Assembly: GCA_030645575.1 (NCBI GenBank)
Contig: JAUSMJ010000019.1
Span: 1 to 47,050 of the forward strand
Length of the DNA: 47,050 bases
From: Caulobacter sp.
GTDB taxonomy: Bacteria; Pseudomonadota; Alphaproteobacteria; Caulobacterales; Caulobacteraceae
Direction: 5' to 3'
The notes beneath the pieces are model-generated. The model saw nothing but the letters and a program-made list of their open reading frames with translations. It did not search any database and was not told the origin of the DNA. This document shows positions 26,446 through 33,479 of the stretch, one piece after another; position 1 is the stretch's first letter, and every line of letters begins with the position of its first letter. The translations under genes and the position numbers were made by a program.

Positions 26446-27011
26446 CCGCCCCGACTGTCACCCTGCGCGACCTGACGCCCGACGACAGCGACCGCCTGCT
26501 GGCCTGGCGAAACAGCGAGGCGGTGCGGTCGTACATGTACACCGACCATCTGATCAGCCCCGAGGAACACGCCCGCTGGTTCGCCGGCATCCCGGGCGAC
26601 GAGCGGCGGCGCTACTGGGTCATCGAGACGGATGGCAAACCGGTCGGCCTGGCCAACCTCTACGACATCGACCGCCGCCACGGCCGCTGCGCCTGGGCCT
26701 ACTACCTGGCCGACCCGGCCGTGCGCGGCCTGGGCCTGGGCAGCTATGTCGAGTTCTGGATCATCGAGCAGGTGTTCGGGCCGCTGGGGCTGACCAAGCT
26801 GTGGTGCGAGGTGTTGGCCGGCAACGCGCCTGTCTGGCGGCTGCACGAGAAGCACGGGTTTGTGCAGGAAGCCAGGTTCCGGCGGCACATCATCAAGGAC
26901 GACGAAGCGGTGGACGTGCTGGGCCTGGGCCTGCTGGCCGAGGACTGGGCGGGCAAGCGGGCGGAGATGGCGGCAAGGCTGGCGGAGAAGGGGTTTTCTC
27001 TCCCTACCTAA
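26442..27011 (+). CDS. pseH: UDP-4-amino-4,6-dideoxy-altrosamine N-acetyltransferase (PseH/FlmH-like)
   Basis: A GNAT acetyltransferase of 189 residues that acetylates the 4-amino sugar in the pseudaminic acid pathway. VTLRDLTPDDSDRLLAWRNS, VRSYMYTDHLISPEEHARWF and CAWAYYLADPAVRGLGLGSY are characteristic of PseH; the acetyl-CoA loop is RGLGLGSY. Its ATG overlaps the pseF stop (ATGA), so both are co-translated. The inverted REP pair at 27016-27126 follows the stop. Confidence 0.9.
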   Translation: MTAPTVTLRDLTPDDSDRLLAWRNSEAVRSYMYTDHLISPEEHARWFAGIPGDERRRYWVIETDGKPVGLANLYDIDRRHGRCAWAYYLADPAVRGLGLGSYVEFWIIEQVFGPLGLTKLWCEVLAGNAPVWRLHEKHGFVQEARFRRHIIKDDEAVDVLGLGLLAEDWAGKRAEMAARLAEKGFSLPT

Positions 27012-27015
27012 AGCC

Positions 27016-27126
27016 GTCATGGCCCGACGTGTTCGGGCCACCCAGGCACGGTGAGGTTGGCGGCCCACCCCCGCTTTCTCGACGAGATCGGTGTTCTTGG
27101 GTGGCCCGAACACGTCGGGCCATGAC
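27016..27126. repeat. Inverted pair of REP family B hairpins (stem GGCCCGA)
   Basis: Copies 27016-27044 and 27098-27126: GTCAT-GGCCCGA-CGTGT-TCGGGCC-ACCCA and its reverse complement. They differ from the 24675 and 39657 copies by a paired change in the stem (G:C to A:T), so pairing is kept. They lie between the convergent pseH and pseG. Confidence 0.9.
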
Positions 27127-27137
27127 GGAATTTTGGA

Positions 27138-28100
27138 TCAGGGTTGAGCCAAACCCAGCAGCGCCTCCGCCGCCCGCTCCGCGCCTAGGCCGTCGCAGAG
27201 GTCCGCCGAGCGCGCCGATAGCCCCGCCCTCAGCGCGTCATCCCCGACCAGCCGCGCCACAGCCTCGGCCAACCGCGCCTCCAGTCCCGGCCAGCGCGCG
27301 TCGAGCGCCAGGGTCACCCCGGCCGCGTCCAGCCGCATCGCCATGTCGCGCTGGTTGTCGGCGAGGATCAGGGTCACGGTCGGCAGGCCCAGGCACGCCC
27401 GCTCCCAGACGCTCGACCCGCCGGCGCCGACGCAGACATCCGCCCGCGTGATCAGCCCGGCCATGTCGTCCGAGTCGATGTGCAGCGTCAGCCGTCCCTC
27501 GTCGGCCATCGCCCGCAGCGCCGGCAGGCTGGGCGCGCCGGCGCCGACCACCACGTCGAGCGCCAGACCGATGTCCGCCAGCGCCGCCGCGACCCGGCCG
27601 GTGATCCCGCCGACATCGGTCAGGCCGAGCGACACCAGACACCGCCGGACCTGCTCGCCGCGCCGGGCCAGCGCCCCGGCCCGCGCCGCCGCGAACGCCG
27701 GCCGGACCAGGGCATAGGCCGGCCCCGCCAGCACCACGGGGGCACTGTAGTCCCGCGCCTCGCGGCCGAACGATGGATCCAGCACCAGGTCGGCGTCATG
27801 CGGCCGGGCCAGGTCGTCGATCACCGCCAGCCGCCCGGCCCGCGCCCGCCAGCCTGCCTCGGTCGCCGGCGCCATGCGGTAGGAGTCCAGCACCACCAGG
27901 TCGGCCGCCGCGTCCTCACCGACAAGCGGCATGTCCGGCGCGTAGCGGGCAAGGATGTCGGCGGCCTCCGGCGTGCGGACGAAGGCGCAGGCCGCGCCCT
28001 TCGCCGCCAGCGCCCCGGCCAGGGTCAGGCAGCGCATGACATGGCCCCCCCCCACCCCCGGGCCGGCGTCACAGACGAACAGGATGCGGGGTGAGGTCAT
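27138..28100 (-). CDS. pseG: UDP-2,4-diacetamido-2,4,6-trideoxy-altrose hydrolase (PseG/FlmD-like)
   Basis: Removes UDP from the bacillosamine-like intermediate in the pseudaminic acid pathway. The 320-residue MurG-like GT-B fold starts ILFVCDAGPGVGGGHVMRCL, with the catalytic His of the GGGHVMRCL motif, and carries ADVCVGAGGSSVWERACLGL and VTLILADNQRDMAMRL, the UDP-binding half. It starts six bases after the pseI stop, so the two form an operon, convergent with pseF-pseH. Confidence 0.9.
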   Translation of the reverse strand: MTSPRILFVCDAGPGVGGGHVMRCLTLAGALAAKGAACAFVRTPEAADILARYAPDMPLVGEDAAADLVVLDSYRMAPATEAGWRARAGRLAVIDDLARPHDADLVLDPSFGREARDYSAPVVLAGPAYALVRPAFAAARAGALARRGEQVRRCLVSLGLTDVGGITGRVAAALADIGLALDVVVGAGAPSLPALRAMADEGRLTLHIDSDDMAGLITRADVCVGAGGSSVWERACLGLPTVTLILADNQRDMAMRLDAAGVTLALDARWPGLEARLAEAVARLVGDDALRAGLSARSADLCDGLGAERAAEALLGLAQP

Positions 28101-28106
28101 GGGGAG

Positions 28107-29162
28107 CTAGCTCACCATCCCCCAATCCAGCGGCTCGCCGAACGCCAGATCGCGGCTGGCGGTCCGGCCCAGAACCCTGTCCAGATCGGCCGGCGGCAGG
28201 CCGTTGCCCGGCCGCACGGACCGGACGTTGGCCTTCGTCAGCACCTCACCGGCCTTCACCGGCGCGGTCACATACAGCGAGCGGCGGAACTGGCGGTTGG
28301 CCTTCTCCGAGCCCAGCACGTCGTAGTGCGCCTGGCCCAGCGCGGCCCAGGCGTCGCGGCAGTCGCGCGCCAGCGCCGTGAACTCCGCCGGCTCAAGACT
28401 GAAGGCCGCGTCCGGCCCGCCGTCGGACCGGGCCAGGGTGAAGTGTTTCTCGATCACGCAGGCGCCCAGCGCCACGGCCGCGACCGCCGTCGCCGTGCCC
28501 GGCGTGTGGTCGGACAGGCCGACCGGAACGCCCAGCCGCGCGGCCATGTCCGGGATGGTCCGGACGTTGGCGTCCTCGAAGGTCGCCGGGTAGCTCGAGA
28601 CGCAGTGAAGCATCAGCACCCCGCCCGCCCCGCCGCCGAGCGCCGCGTCGCGGGCGGCCTCCATCTCGGCCAGATTGGCCATGCCGGTGGAGATGATCAG
28701 CGGCTTGCCGTGCGCGGCCGCGTAACGGATCAGCGGCAGGTCGACGGCCTCGAAACTGGCGATCTTGTAGGCCGGCGCATCCAGCCCCGCGAGCAGATCG
28801 ACCGCCGTCTCGTCGAACGGGCTGGAGAACAGCGTCACCCCCCGCTCGGCCGCCCGCGCGAACAGCGCCGCGTGCCAGTCGTAGGGCGTCTGGGCTTCCT
28901 GGTAGAGGGCGTGCAGGGTCTGGCCGTCCCACAGCCCGCCGTGAATGACGAACTCCGGCCGGTCGACGTCGAGGGTGATGGTGTCGGCGGTGTAGGTCTG
29001 GATCTTGATCGCGTCGCAGCCGGTGTCAGCCGCCGCGTCGATCATTGTCAGGGCCCGCTCGAGGCTGCCGTTGTGGTTCCCCGACAGCTCGCAGATGACG
29101 TACGGCGGATGGCCGGGACCGATCCTGCGGCCGGCGATCTCGATGGTGGGCGGCGTGGTCAT
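28107..29162 (-). CDS. pseI: Pseudaminic acid synthase (PseI/NeuB family)
   Basis: Condenses the 6-deoxy-2,4-diacetamido sugar with PEP to form pseudaminic acid. The 351 residues have the NeuB TIM barrel (YVICELSGNHNGSLERALTM, DAIKIQTYTADTITLD, LFSSPFDETAVDLL, ACVIEKHFTLARSDGGPDAA) and a C-terminal antifreeze-like SAF domain (FRRSLYVTAPVKAGEVLTKA). The TADTITLD segment and gene context favour PseI over sialic or legionaminic synthases. First gene of a pseI-pseG pair. The earlier genes pseB and pseC are not in the window. Confidence 0.93.
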   Translation of the reverse strand: MTTPPTIEIAGRRIGPGHPPYVICELSGNHNGSLERALTMIDAAADTGCDAIKIQTYTADTITLDVDRPEFVIHGGLWDGQTLHALYQEAQTPYDWHAALFARAAERGVTLFSSPFDETAVDLLAGLDAPAYKIASFEAVDLPLIRYAAAHGKPLIISTGMANLAEMEAARDAALGGGAGGVLMLHCVSSYPATFEDANVRTIPDMAARLGVPVGLSDHTPGTATAVAAVALGACVIEKHFTLARSDGGPDAAFSLEPAEFTALARDCRDAWAALGQAHYDVLGSEKANRQFRRSLYVTAPVKAGEVLTKANVRSVRPGNGLPPADLDRVLGRTASRDLAFGEPLDWGMVS

Positions 29163-29214
29163 GGCGCGGCTCGATACGCGTGAGTCGGTCTCATCCTAGA
29201 CCGGTTCAAAGGCA

Positions 29215-29526
29215 TCAGTCCCCGCCGCCGCCGCCGTCGCCGCCATCACCGCCGCCGTCCGCGCCGCCGTGACCGTGCGAGCCGCCGTCGTGATGATCAC
29301 GCCCGTGCCCCCCGCCGTCGCCGATCCAGGTCTCTCCGCTGCCGCCGGAGTCGCCGCCACCGGCCTTCCCGCCTTCACGCTTCGCCGGCATCCCCAGGCC
29401 GAGGACCACGCCGATCGCGACCCCCAGGCTTATGCCCAGGGCGAGGTTGTGCAGCGCCACGCCCAGGCCGGCGCCGATCGCCACGCCCACGGCGATGCCG
29501 ACCCAGATCCCGCTGTTGTTGGCCAT
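29215..29526 (-). CDS. Small glycine-zipper membrane protein with Gly/His/Asp-rich tail
   Basis: A 103-residue protein without a recognised family. Residues 5-45 form two hydrophobic Gly-zipper segments (IWVGIAVGVAIGAGLGVAL and LALGISLGVAIGVVLGLGM); the rest is a low-complexity tail rich in Gly, His and Asp (GGGHGRDHHDGGSHGHGG, then repeated GGDGGDGGG). The tail could bind divalent metals, by analogy with other His/Asp-rich tails. AGGG precedes the ATG at 29526. It is divergent from trxB with 61 bp between starts. Confidence 0.7.
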   Translation of the reverse strand: MANNSGIWVGIAVGVAIGAGLGVALHNLALGISLGVAIGVVLGLGMPAKREGGKAGGGDSGGSGETWIGDGGGHGRDHHDGGSHGHGGADGGGDGGDGGGGGD

Positions 29527-29587
29527 TTCAACACCCTCGCGCCGTCGCCCATCGCGCCCAGGCGGAATCATCCCTAAATTAGCGCCC

Positions 29588-30580
29588 ATGTCGAGCAACG
29601 CCCCCCGCACCACCCGCTGTCTGATCATCGGTTCCGGCCCCGCCGGCTGGACCGCCGCCATCTATGCCGCCCGCGCGCTGCTGAAGCCCGTGCTGATCCA
29701 GGGCATCCAGCCCGGCGGCCAACTGACCATCACCACCGATGTGGAGAACTATCCGGGCTTCGCCGAGGTCACCCAGGGCCCCTGGCTGATGGAGCAGATG
29801 GAGGCCCAGGCGCGCCACGTCGGGACCGAGATCGTCAGCGACATCGTGCTGGAGGCGGACTTGTCGCAGCGCCCCTTCCGCATCCGGACCGACAGCGGCC
29901 AGGACTGGCTGGCCGAGACGGTCATCATCGCCACCGGCGCCCAGGCCAAATGGCTGGGCCTCGACAGCGAGGCGAAATTCCAGGGCTTTGGCGTCAGCGC
30001 CTGCGCCACCTGCGACGGCTTCTTCTATCGCGGCAAGCAAGTGATCGTCGTGGGCGGGGGCAACACGGCCGTGGAAGAGGCGCTGTTCCTGACCAGCTTC
30101 GCCAGCAAGGTCACGGTGGTCCACCGCAAGGACGCGTTCCGCGCCGAACGGATCCTGCAGGAGCGGCTGTTCGCCAATCCGAAGATCGAGGTGATCTGGG
30201 ATCACGCCATCGACGAGATCCAGGGCGAGACCGACCCCATGGGCGTCACCGGCGCGCGGCTGAAGAACGTCAAGACCGGCGAGACGCAGGTCGTGCCGGC
30301 CGACGGCGTGTTCATCGCCATCGGCCACGCGCCGTCCTCGGAGCTGTTCAAGGACCAGCTGGAGACCCACGCCGGCGGCTATCTGTCGGTCAAGCCGGGC
30401 ACGGCCTCGACGGCCATCCCCGGTGTCTTCGCGGCCGGCGACGTGACCGACGACGTCTATCGCCAGGCGGTGACCGCCGCGGGCATGGGCTGCATGGCGG
30501 CGCTGGAGGCCGCGCGCTTCCTGGCCGAGCAGGACCATGAGGCGGCCCACAACCCGATCGCCGCCCCGATCGGCGCGTGA
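29588..30580 (+). CDS. trxB: Thioredoxin reductase TrxB
   Basis: Transfers electrons from NADPH via FAD to thioredoxin. The 330 residues have the FAD GxGxxG motif (CLIIGSGPAGWTAAIYAARA), the redox pair C139-A-T-C142 (FGVSACATCDGFFYRG), the NADPH motif VIVVGGGNTAVEEALFL and the C-terminal GVFAAGDVTDDVYRQAVTAA. The ATG at 29588 gives the standard start. The stop overlaps the GTG of the following acetyltransferase. Confidence 0.96.
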   Translation: MSSNAPRTTRCLIIGSGPAGWTAAIYAARALLKPVLIQGIQPGGQLTITTDVENYPGFAEVTQGPWLMEQMEAQARHVGTEIVSDIVLEADLSQRPFRIRTDSGQDWLAETVIIATGAQAKWLGLDSEAKFQGFGVSACATCDGFFYRGKQVIVVGGGNTAVEEALFLTSFASKVTVVHRKDAFRAERILQERLFANPKIEVIWDHAIDEIQGETDPMGVTGARLKNVKTGETQVVPADGVFIAIGHAPSSELFKDQLETHAGGYLSVKPGTASTAIPGVFAAGDVTDDVYRQAVTAAGMGCMAALEAARFLAEQDHEAAHNPIAAPIGA

Positions 30581-31062
30581 TCATCCGGCCGGCCTGGGCC
30601 GACGATCACGATGCAATCCGCGCGGTCGTCACGGCGGCCTTCGGACAGCCCGACGAAGCGATGCTGGTCGATGCCCTGCGCGCCGACGGCGACGCCCTGG
30701 TCGAGCTGGTGGTGGAAGAGGAGGGCGCCATCGCCGGCCATGTCCTGTTCAGCCCGCTGGCCACCGACACCGGCGCCCGTTTCGCGGCCCTCGCGCCGCT
30801 GTCCGTCGCGCCGGATCACCAGAACGACGGCCTGGGCGTGATGCTCATGCAGGTCGGCCATGAACTGTGCCGCGCGGCCGGCGTCGAGGCCGTGATCGTG
30901 CTGGGCCACCCGGCCTACTATCCGCGCGTCGGCTACACGGCCGAGGCGGCGCTGACCGTGACATCGCCCTTCAAGGGTCCGTCGTTCATGGGCCTTGCCC
31001 TGACGCCCGGCGCGCTGGATGCGCCGGTGACAATCAGGTACGCAAAGGCGTTCGGCGCCTGA
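30577..31062 (+). CDS. GNAT family N-acetyltransferase (YhbS-like)
   Basis: A 161-residue acetyltransferase. The acetyl-CoA core is LAPLSVAPDHQNDGLGVMLM, followed by VIVLGHPAYYPRVGYTAEAA; the LGxPxYYxRxGF-type motif marks the YhbS-like branch. Translation starts at a GTG that overlaps the trxB stop by four bases (GTGA), so it is coupled to trxB. Its substrate is unknown. It converges on the channel homologue. Confidence 0.88.
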   Translation: MIIRPAWADDHDAIRAVVTAAFGQPDEAMLVDALRADGDALVELVVEEEGAIAGHVLFSPLATDTGARFAALAPLSVAPDHQNDGLGVMLMQVGHELCRAAGVEAVIVLGHPAYYPRVGYTAEAALTVTSPFKGPSFMGLALTPGALDAPVTIRYAKAFGA

Positions 31063-31068
31063 TCGGCG

Positions 31069-32067
31069 TCAGACGCCGCGCAGGGCCTGAAAGATCATCA
31101 CCGCGTTGGCGATGACATAGAGTCCCAGCAGCGCCAGCGTTACCCGCACGTCCCATCGCCGAACCGTCTCCTCGTCGGCCCAACGGCCCGCGGCCCTGTG
31201 CGCCGGCACGCTCCAGGCGGTGGCCAGCAGAAGCAGCAGCAGGGCGGCGAAATGTATCTGGTCGAGGAAATAGAGCCCCTGATGCGGGCCGACGAGCTGG
31301 TCGAGCGAGACATAACTGAGGACCACGGCGAAGAGGATGGATCCAAGGGCCCCCATCCGGCCCATGAAAGTCTCGGTCTCCACGATGTCGAACGCCATGC
31401 TGATCAGGGCCAGGAAGGCGGCGATGAACAGGGGGAAAGTCGCCTTGATGAAGTTGGAGGCCTTTGCCGCCCGGTCCGCCTTCAGGGTGATCGTCGCCGA
31501 CGCGTAGGAGCTCTTGCCGCCGGGCAGGGAGGGATCGCCGAAGGTCGTGGCGCGGGTCGTGGCCCCGGCCGTCATCTGCATATCCGAGATTGTCCAGCCA
31601 GGCGTGAGCAGGCTCTCGTCCACGCCGGACTCGGCCGTGTCCAGCGCATAGCGCAGCCCGCGAGTGTCCAGCACGGACTCCTCGATTTCCACCACCAGGT
31701 CTTGATGGTCGAACGGATAGTTCGCCAACCGGAAGTCCTGGCGGAAGGTGCCGCTGAACATGCGCGTCGACCACCAGCTCCGCCCCCTTGGCAGGCTCGC
31801 GTCGAGCTGGCCCTCCACAACTTCGGCGTTGAGGAACTGCATCGTTTCGAGTGGCTTGACGTCCGCTGTCGGACAGACGCTCCACATCCAGAAGTCGGCG
31901 TCAAATGTGCCGGCGGCCGTGTCGATGTTGTGTACCGATGTGAAATAGGCGCCGATCCGGCAGGCCACGGGCTCGGGAGCCACCGCCTCGGCTCGCGCCG
32001 GAGAGGCTGATAGCGCCAGTAACAGCAGCGCGGTCAGCGCTCCAAGAGTTCTGGTAATGACTGACAT
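31069..32067 (-). CDS. Bacterial pentameric ligand-gated ion channel (Cys-loop receptor) homologue
   Basis: A 332-residue protein with a signal peptide (1-26), a beta-rich extracytoplasmic domain and four membrane segments (about 206-228, 236-258, 266-287, 308-330). The diagnostic stretch is FRLANYPFDHQDLVVEIEES (112-131), which matches the Cys-loop region of prokaryotic channels such as ELIC and GLIC (RxFPFDxQxL type). TM1 keeps the mid-helix Pro (FPLFIAAFLALISM), and TM3 begins FLDQIHFAALLLLL. Two Cys, C36 and C65, could form a disulfide in the outer domain. Assignment is from pattern; ligand and ion are unknown. A weaker alternative is a non-channel relative of the fold. Confidence 0.78.
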   Translation of the reverse strand: MSVITRTLGALTALLLLALSASPARAEAVAPEPVACRIGAYFTSVHNIDTAAGTFDADFWMWSVCPTADVKPLETMQFLNAEVVEGQLDASLPRGRSWWSTRMFSGTFRQDFRLANYPFDHQDLVVEIEESVLDTRGLRYALDTAESGVDESLLTPGWTISDMQMTAGATTRATTFGDPSLPGGKSSYASATITLKADRAAKASNFIKATFPLFIAAFLALISMAFDIVETETFMGRMGALGSILFAVVLSYVSLDQLVGPHQGLYFLDQIHFAALLLLLLATAWSVPAHRAAGRWADEETVRRWDVRVTLALLGLYVIANAVMIFQALRGV

Positions 32068-32140
32068 GACGGCCCCCCAAGCGATGCTGGAGGTTTCCCG
32101 GCGGAGGTCAATGCCATGACTTACCCGCTTTGTGGGATCG

Positions 32141-33373
32141 CTACTGCCCCTTGCGGGCGATCGGCAGGTCGCCGGCGTTGGGGGTGGCGGCCTGGGGCGG
32201 GGGAGCGGCGACCGGGGCGGTGCTCATCGGCGCGTCCGGGTCCTCCATGGCCTTCAGCCGGGCGTTGATGTCGGCCACCTCCTGGGCTGTCGGCGGGCGG
32301 CGGGCAGGCTGCAGCGCGCCGTCGATGCGGACCTGCTCTGTCCCTCCCGTCCCGGGAACCTGGATGGTGTAGCTGCGGCTTTCGCCCGCCACATCGAGGG
32401 TCACGGTTCGCGTCATGTCGCCCGGATGCATCTGCTCGCCGAGCAGCTGGCTGCCCTGGGTGCGCTCGTCGTAGCCCTGCAAGATGGCCAGCGAGAGATT
32501 GGCCTCACCCCCGGCGTAGCGGCCGTTGAACGCCCGTGGCAGCCCGGCCGGGCCGGTCCAGCGGTAAAAGATGTGCCGGCCGATCCTGGCGATCTTGTAG
32601 AGGGTCGGCGCCCAGTAGGGGGCGACATAGTCGGCGTGATAGTGGGTCGAGGTCCCCACCGTCTTGAGCACGAAGCCGTTCAGCGCGCGCCGCGCCACGC
32701 CGCGAGCCCGCTCCCAGAGCACGGGATCGGGAACCCGCGCCAGCGAGCCGTCGCAGGTGAAGCTGAACTGGCAGCCCGTGGTCCGCCGCGAGCCCTCATA
32801 GACCACGCCGCAGACCGACTTGGGATAGCCGGGGTGGCGCAGCCGGTTGATGACGGTCTGGGCCACCGCCTGCATGCCCTCGACCGGCTCGATCGCCGCC
32901 TCGTAGTAGATCGCCTGGGTCAGGCACGCCTCGGCGCGGGCCCGGTCGTCCTCGGACGCCTTGAGCACGAAGGGTCGGGCGGGCAGCGGCGGCTCGCCCC
33001 CGACAGGCCGCAGGGCGTTGATCAGCATGGCGTCGCCGGCCGCGAGGTCGAGACTGCCCAGCGTGGGGATGCGCGACAGGTCATAGCTGGTCCAGCCGAC
33101 CACCCGGCCCCAGGGATCAGCTTCGCGGACGGGGTCGTGGCGGCGGGCCAGGGCCAGCATGGCCGGGTCCATGTCGGCCGTCAGCCGCGCCAGGGCGTCG
33201 TTGGACAGGCCACGCGCCACGGCGACCACGCCGCCCATCCGGCCCGTGCCGGCGGCGACGCGGTAGTCGGTGACGCAGGCCGACAGGCTCGCCGCCACGA
33301 GGACGACGAGCAGCCGCCTGACGATAGGGGGCAGGGTCCTGATCAAGCGGTCGCCTGGTCCCGCGCCGTCCAC
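32141..33373 (-). CDS. SleB-like cell-wall hydrolase, lipoprotein
   Basis: A 410-residue protein with a Hydrolase_2/SleB domain (residues about 150-260): ACLTQAIYYEAAIEPVEGMQ carries the catalytic Glu of the YYEA motif, followed by AVAQTVINRLRHPGYPKSVC, GCQFSFTCDG and STHYHADYVAPYW. A signal with lipobox LSAC (VLVAASLSACVTDY) suggests envelope anchoring. The C-terminal part (about 270-410) is low in recognised motifs and ends Pro/Ala-rich. In alphaproteobacteria such hydrolases remodel peptidoglycan rather than act in spore germination. Confidence 0.88.
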   Translation of the reverse strand: MDGAGPGDRLIRTLPPIVRRLLVVLVAASLSACVTDYRVAAGTGRMGGVVAVARGLSNDALARLTADMDPAMLALARRHDPVREADPWGRVVGWTSYDLSRIPTLGSLDLAAGDAMLINALRPVGGEPPLPARPFVLKASEDDRARAEACLTQAIYYEAAIEPVEGMQAVAQTVINRLRHPGYPKSVCGVVYEGSRRTTGCQFSFTCDGSLARVPDPVLWERARGVARRALNGFVLKTVGTSTHYHADYVAPYWAPTLYKIARIGRHIFYRWTGPAGLPRAFNGRYAGGEANLSLAILQGYDERTQGSQLLGEQMHPGDMTRTVTLDVAGESRSYTIQVPGTGGTEQVRIDGALQPARRPPTAQEVADINARLKAMEDPDAPMSTAPVAAPPPQAATPNAGDLPIARKGQ

Positions 33374-33479
33374 CCGGTCATGGGCCTGTTCTCCCGTGTT
33401 GCGCCGACTAGTGAAGCTCGTTCATGATCGTGGCAAGATGTTGCGGCTCGTCGGGGGCGCCCGGCCGGAGTGACGTTGC

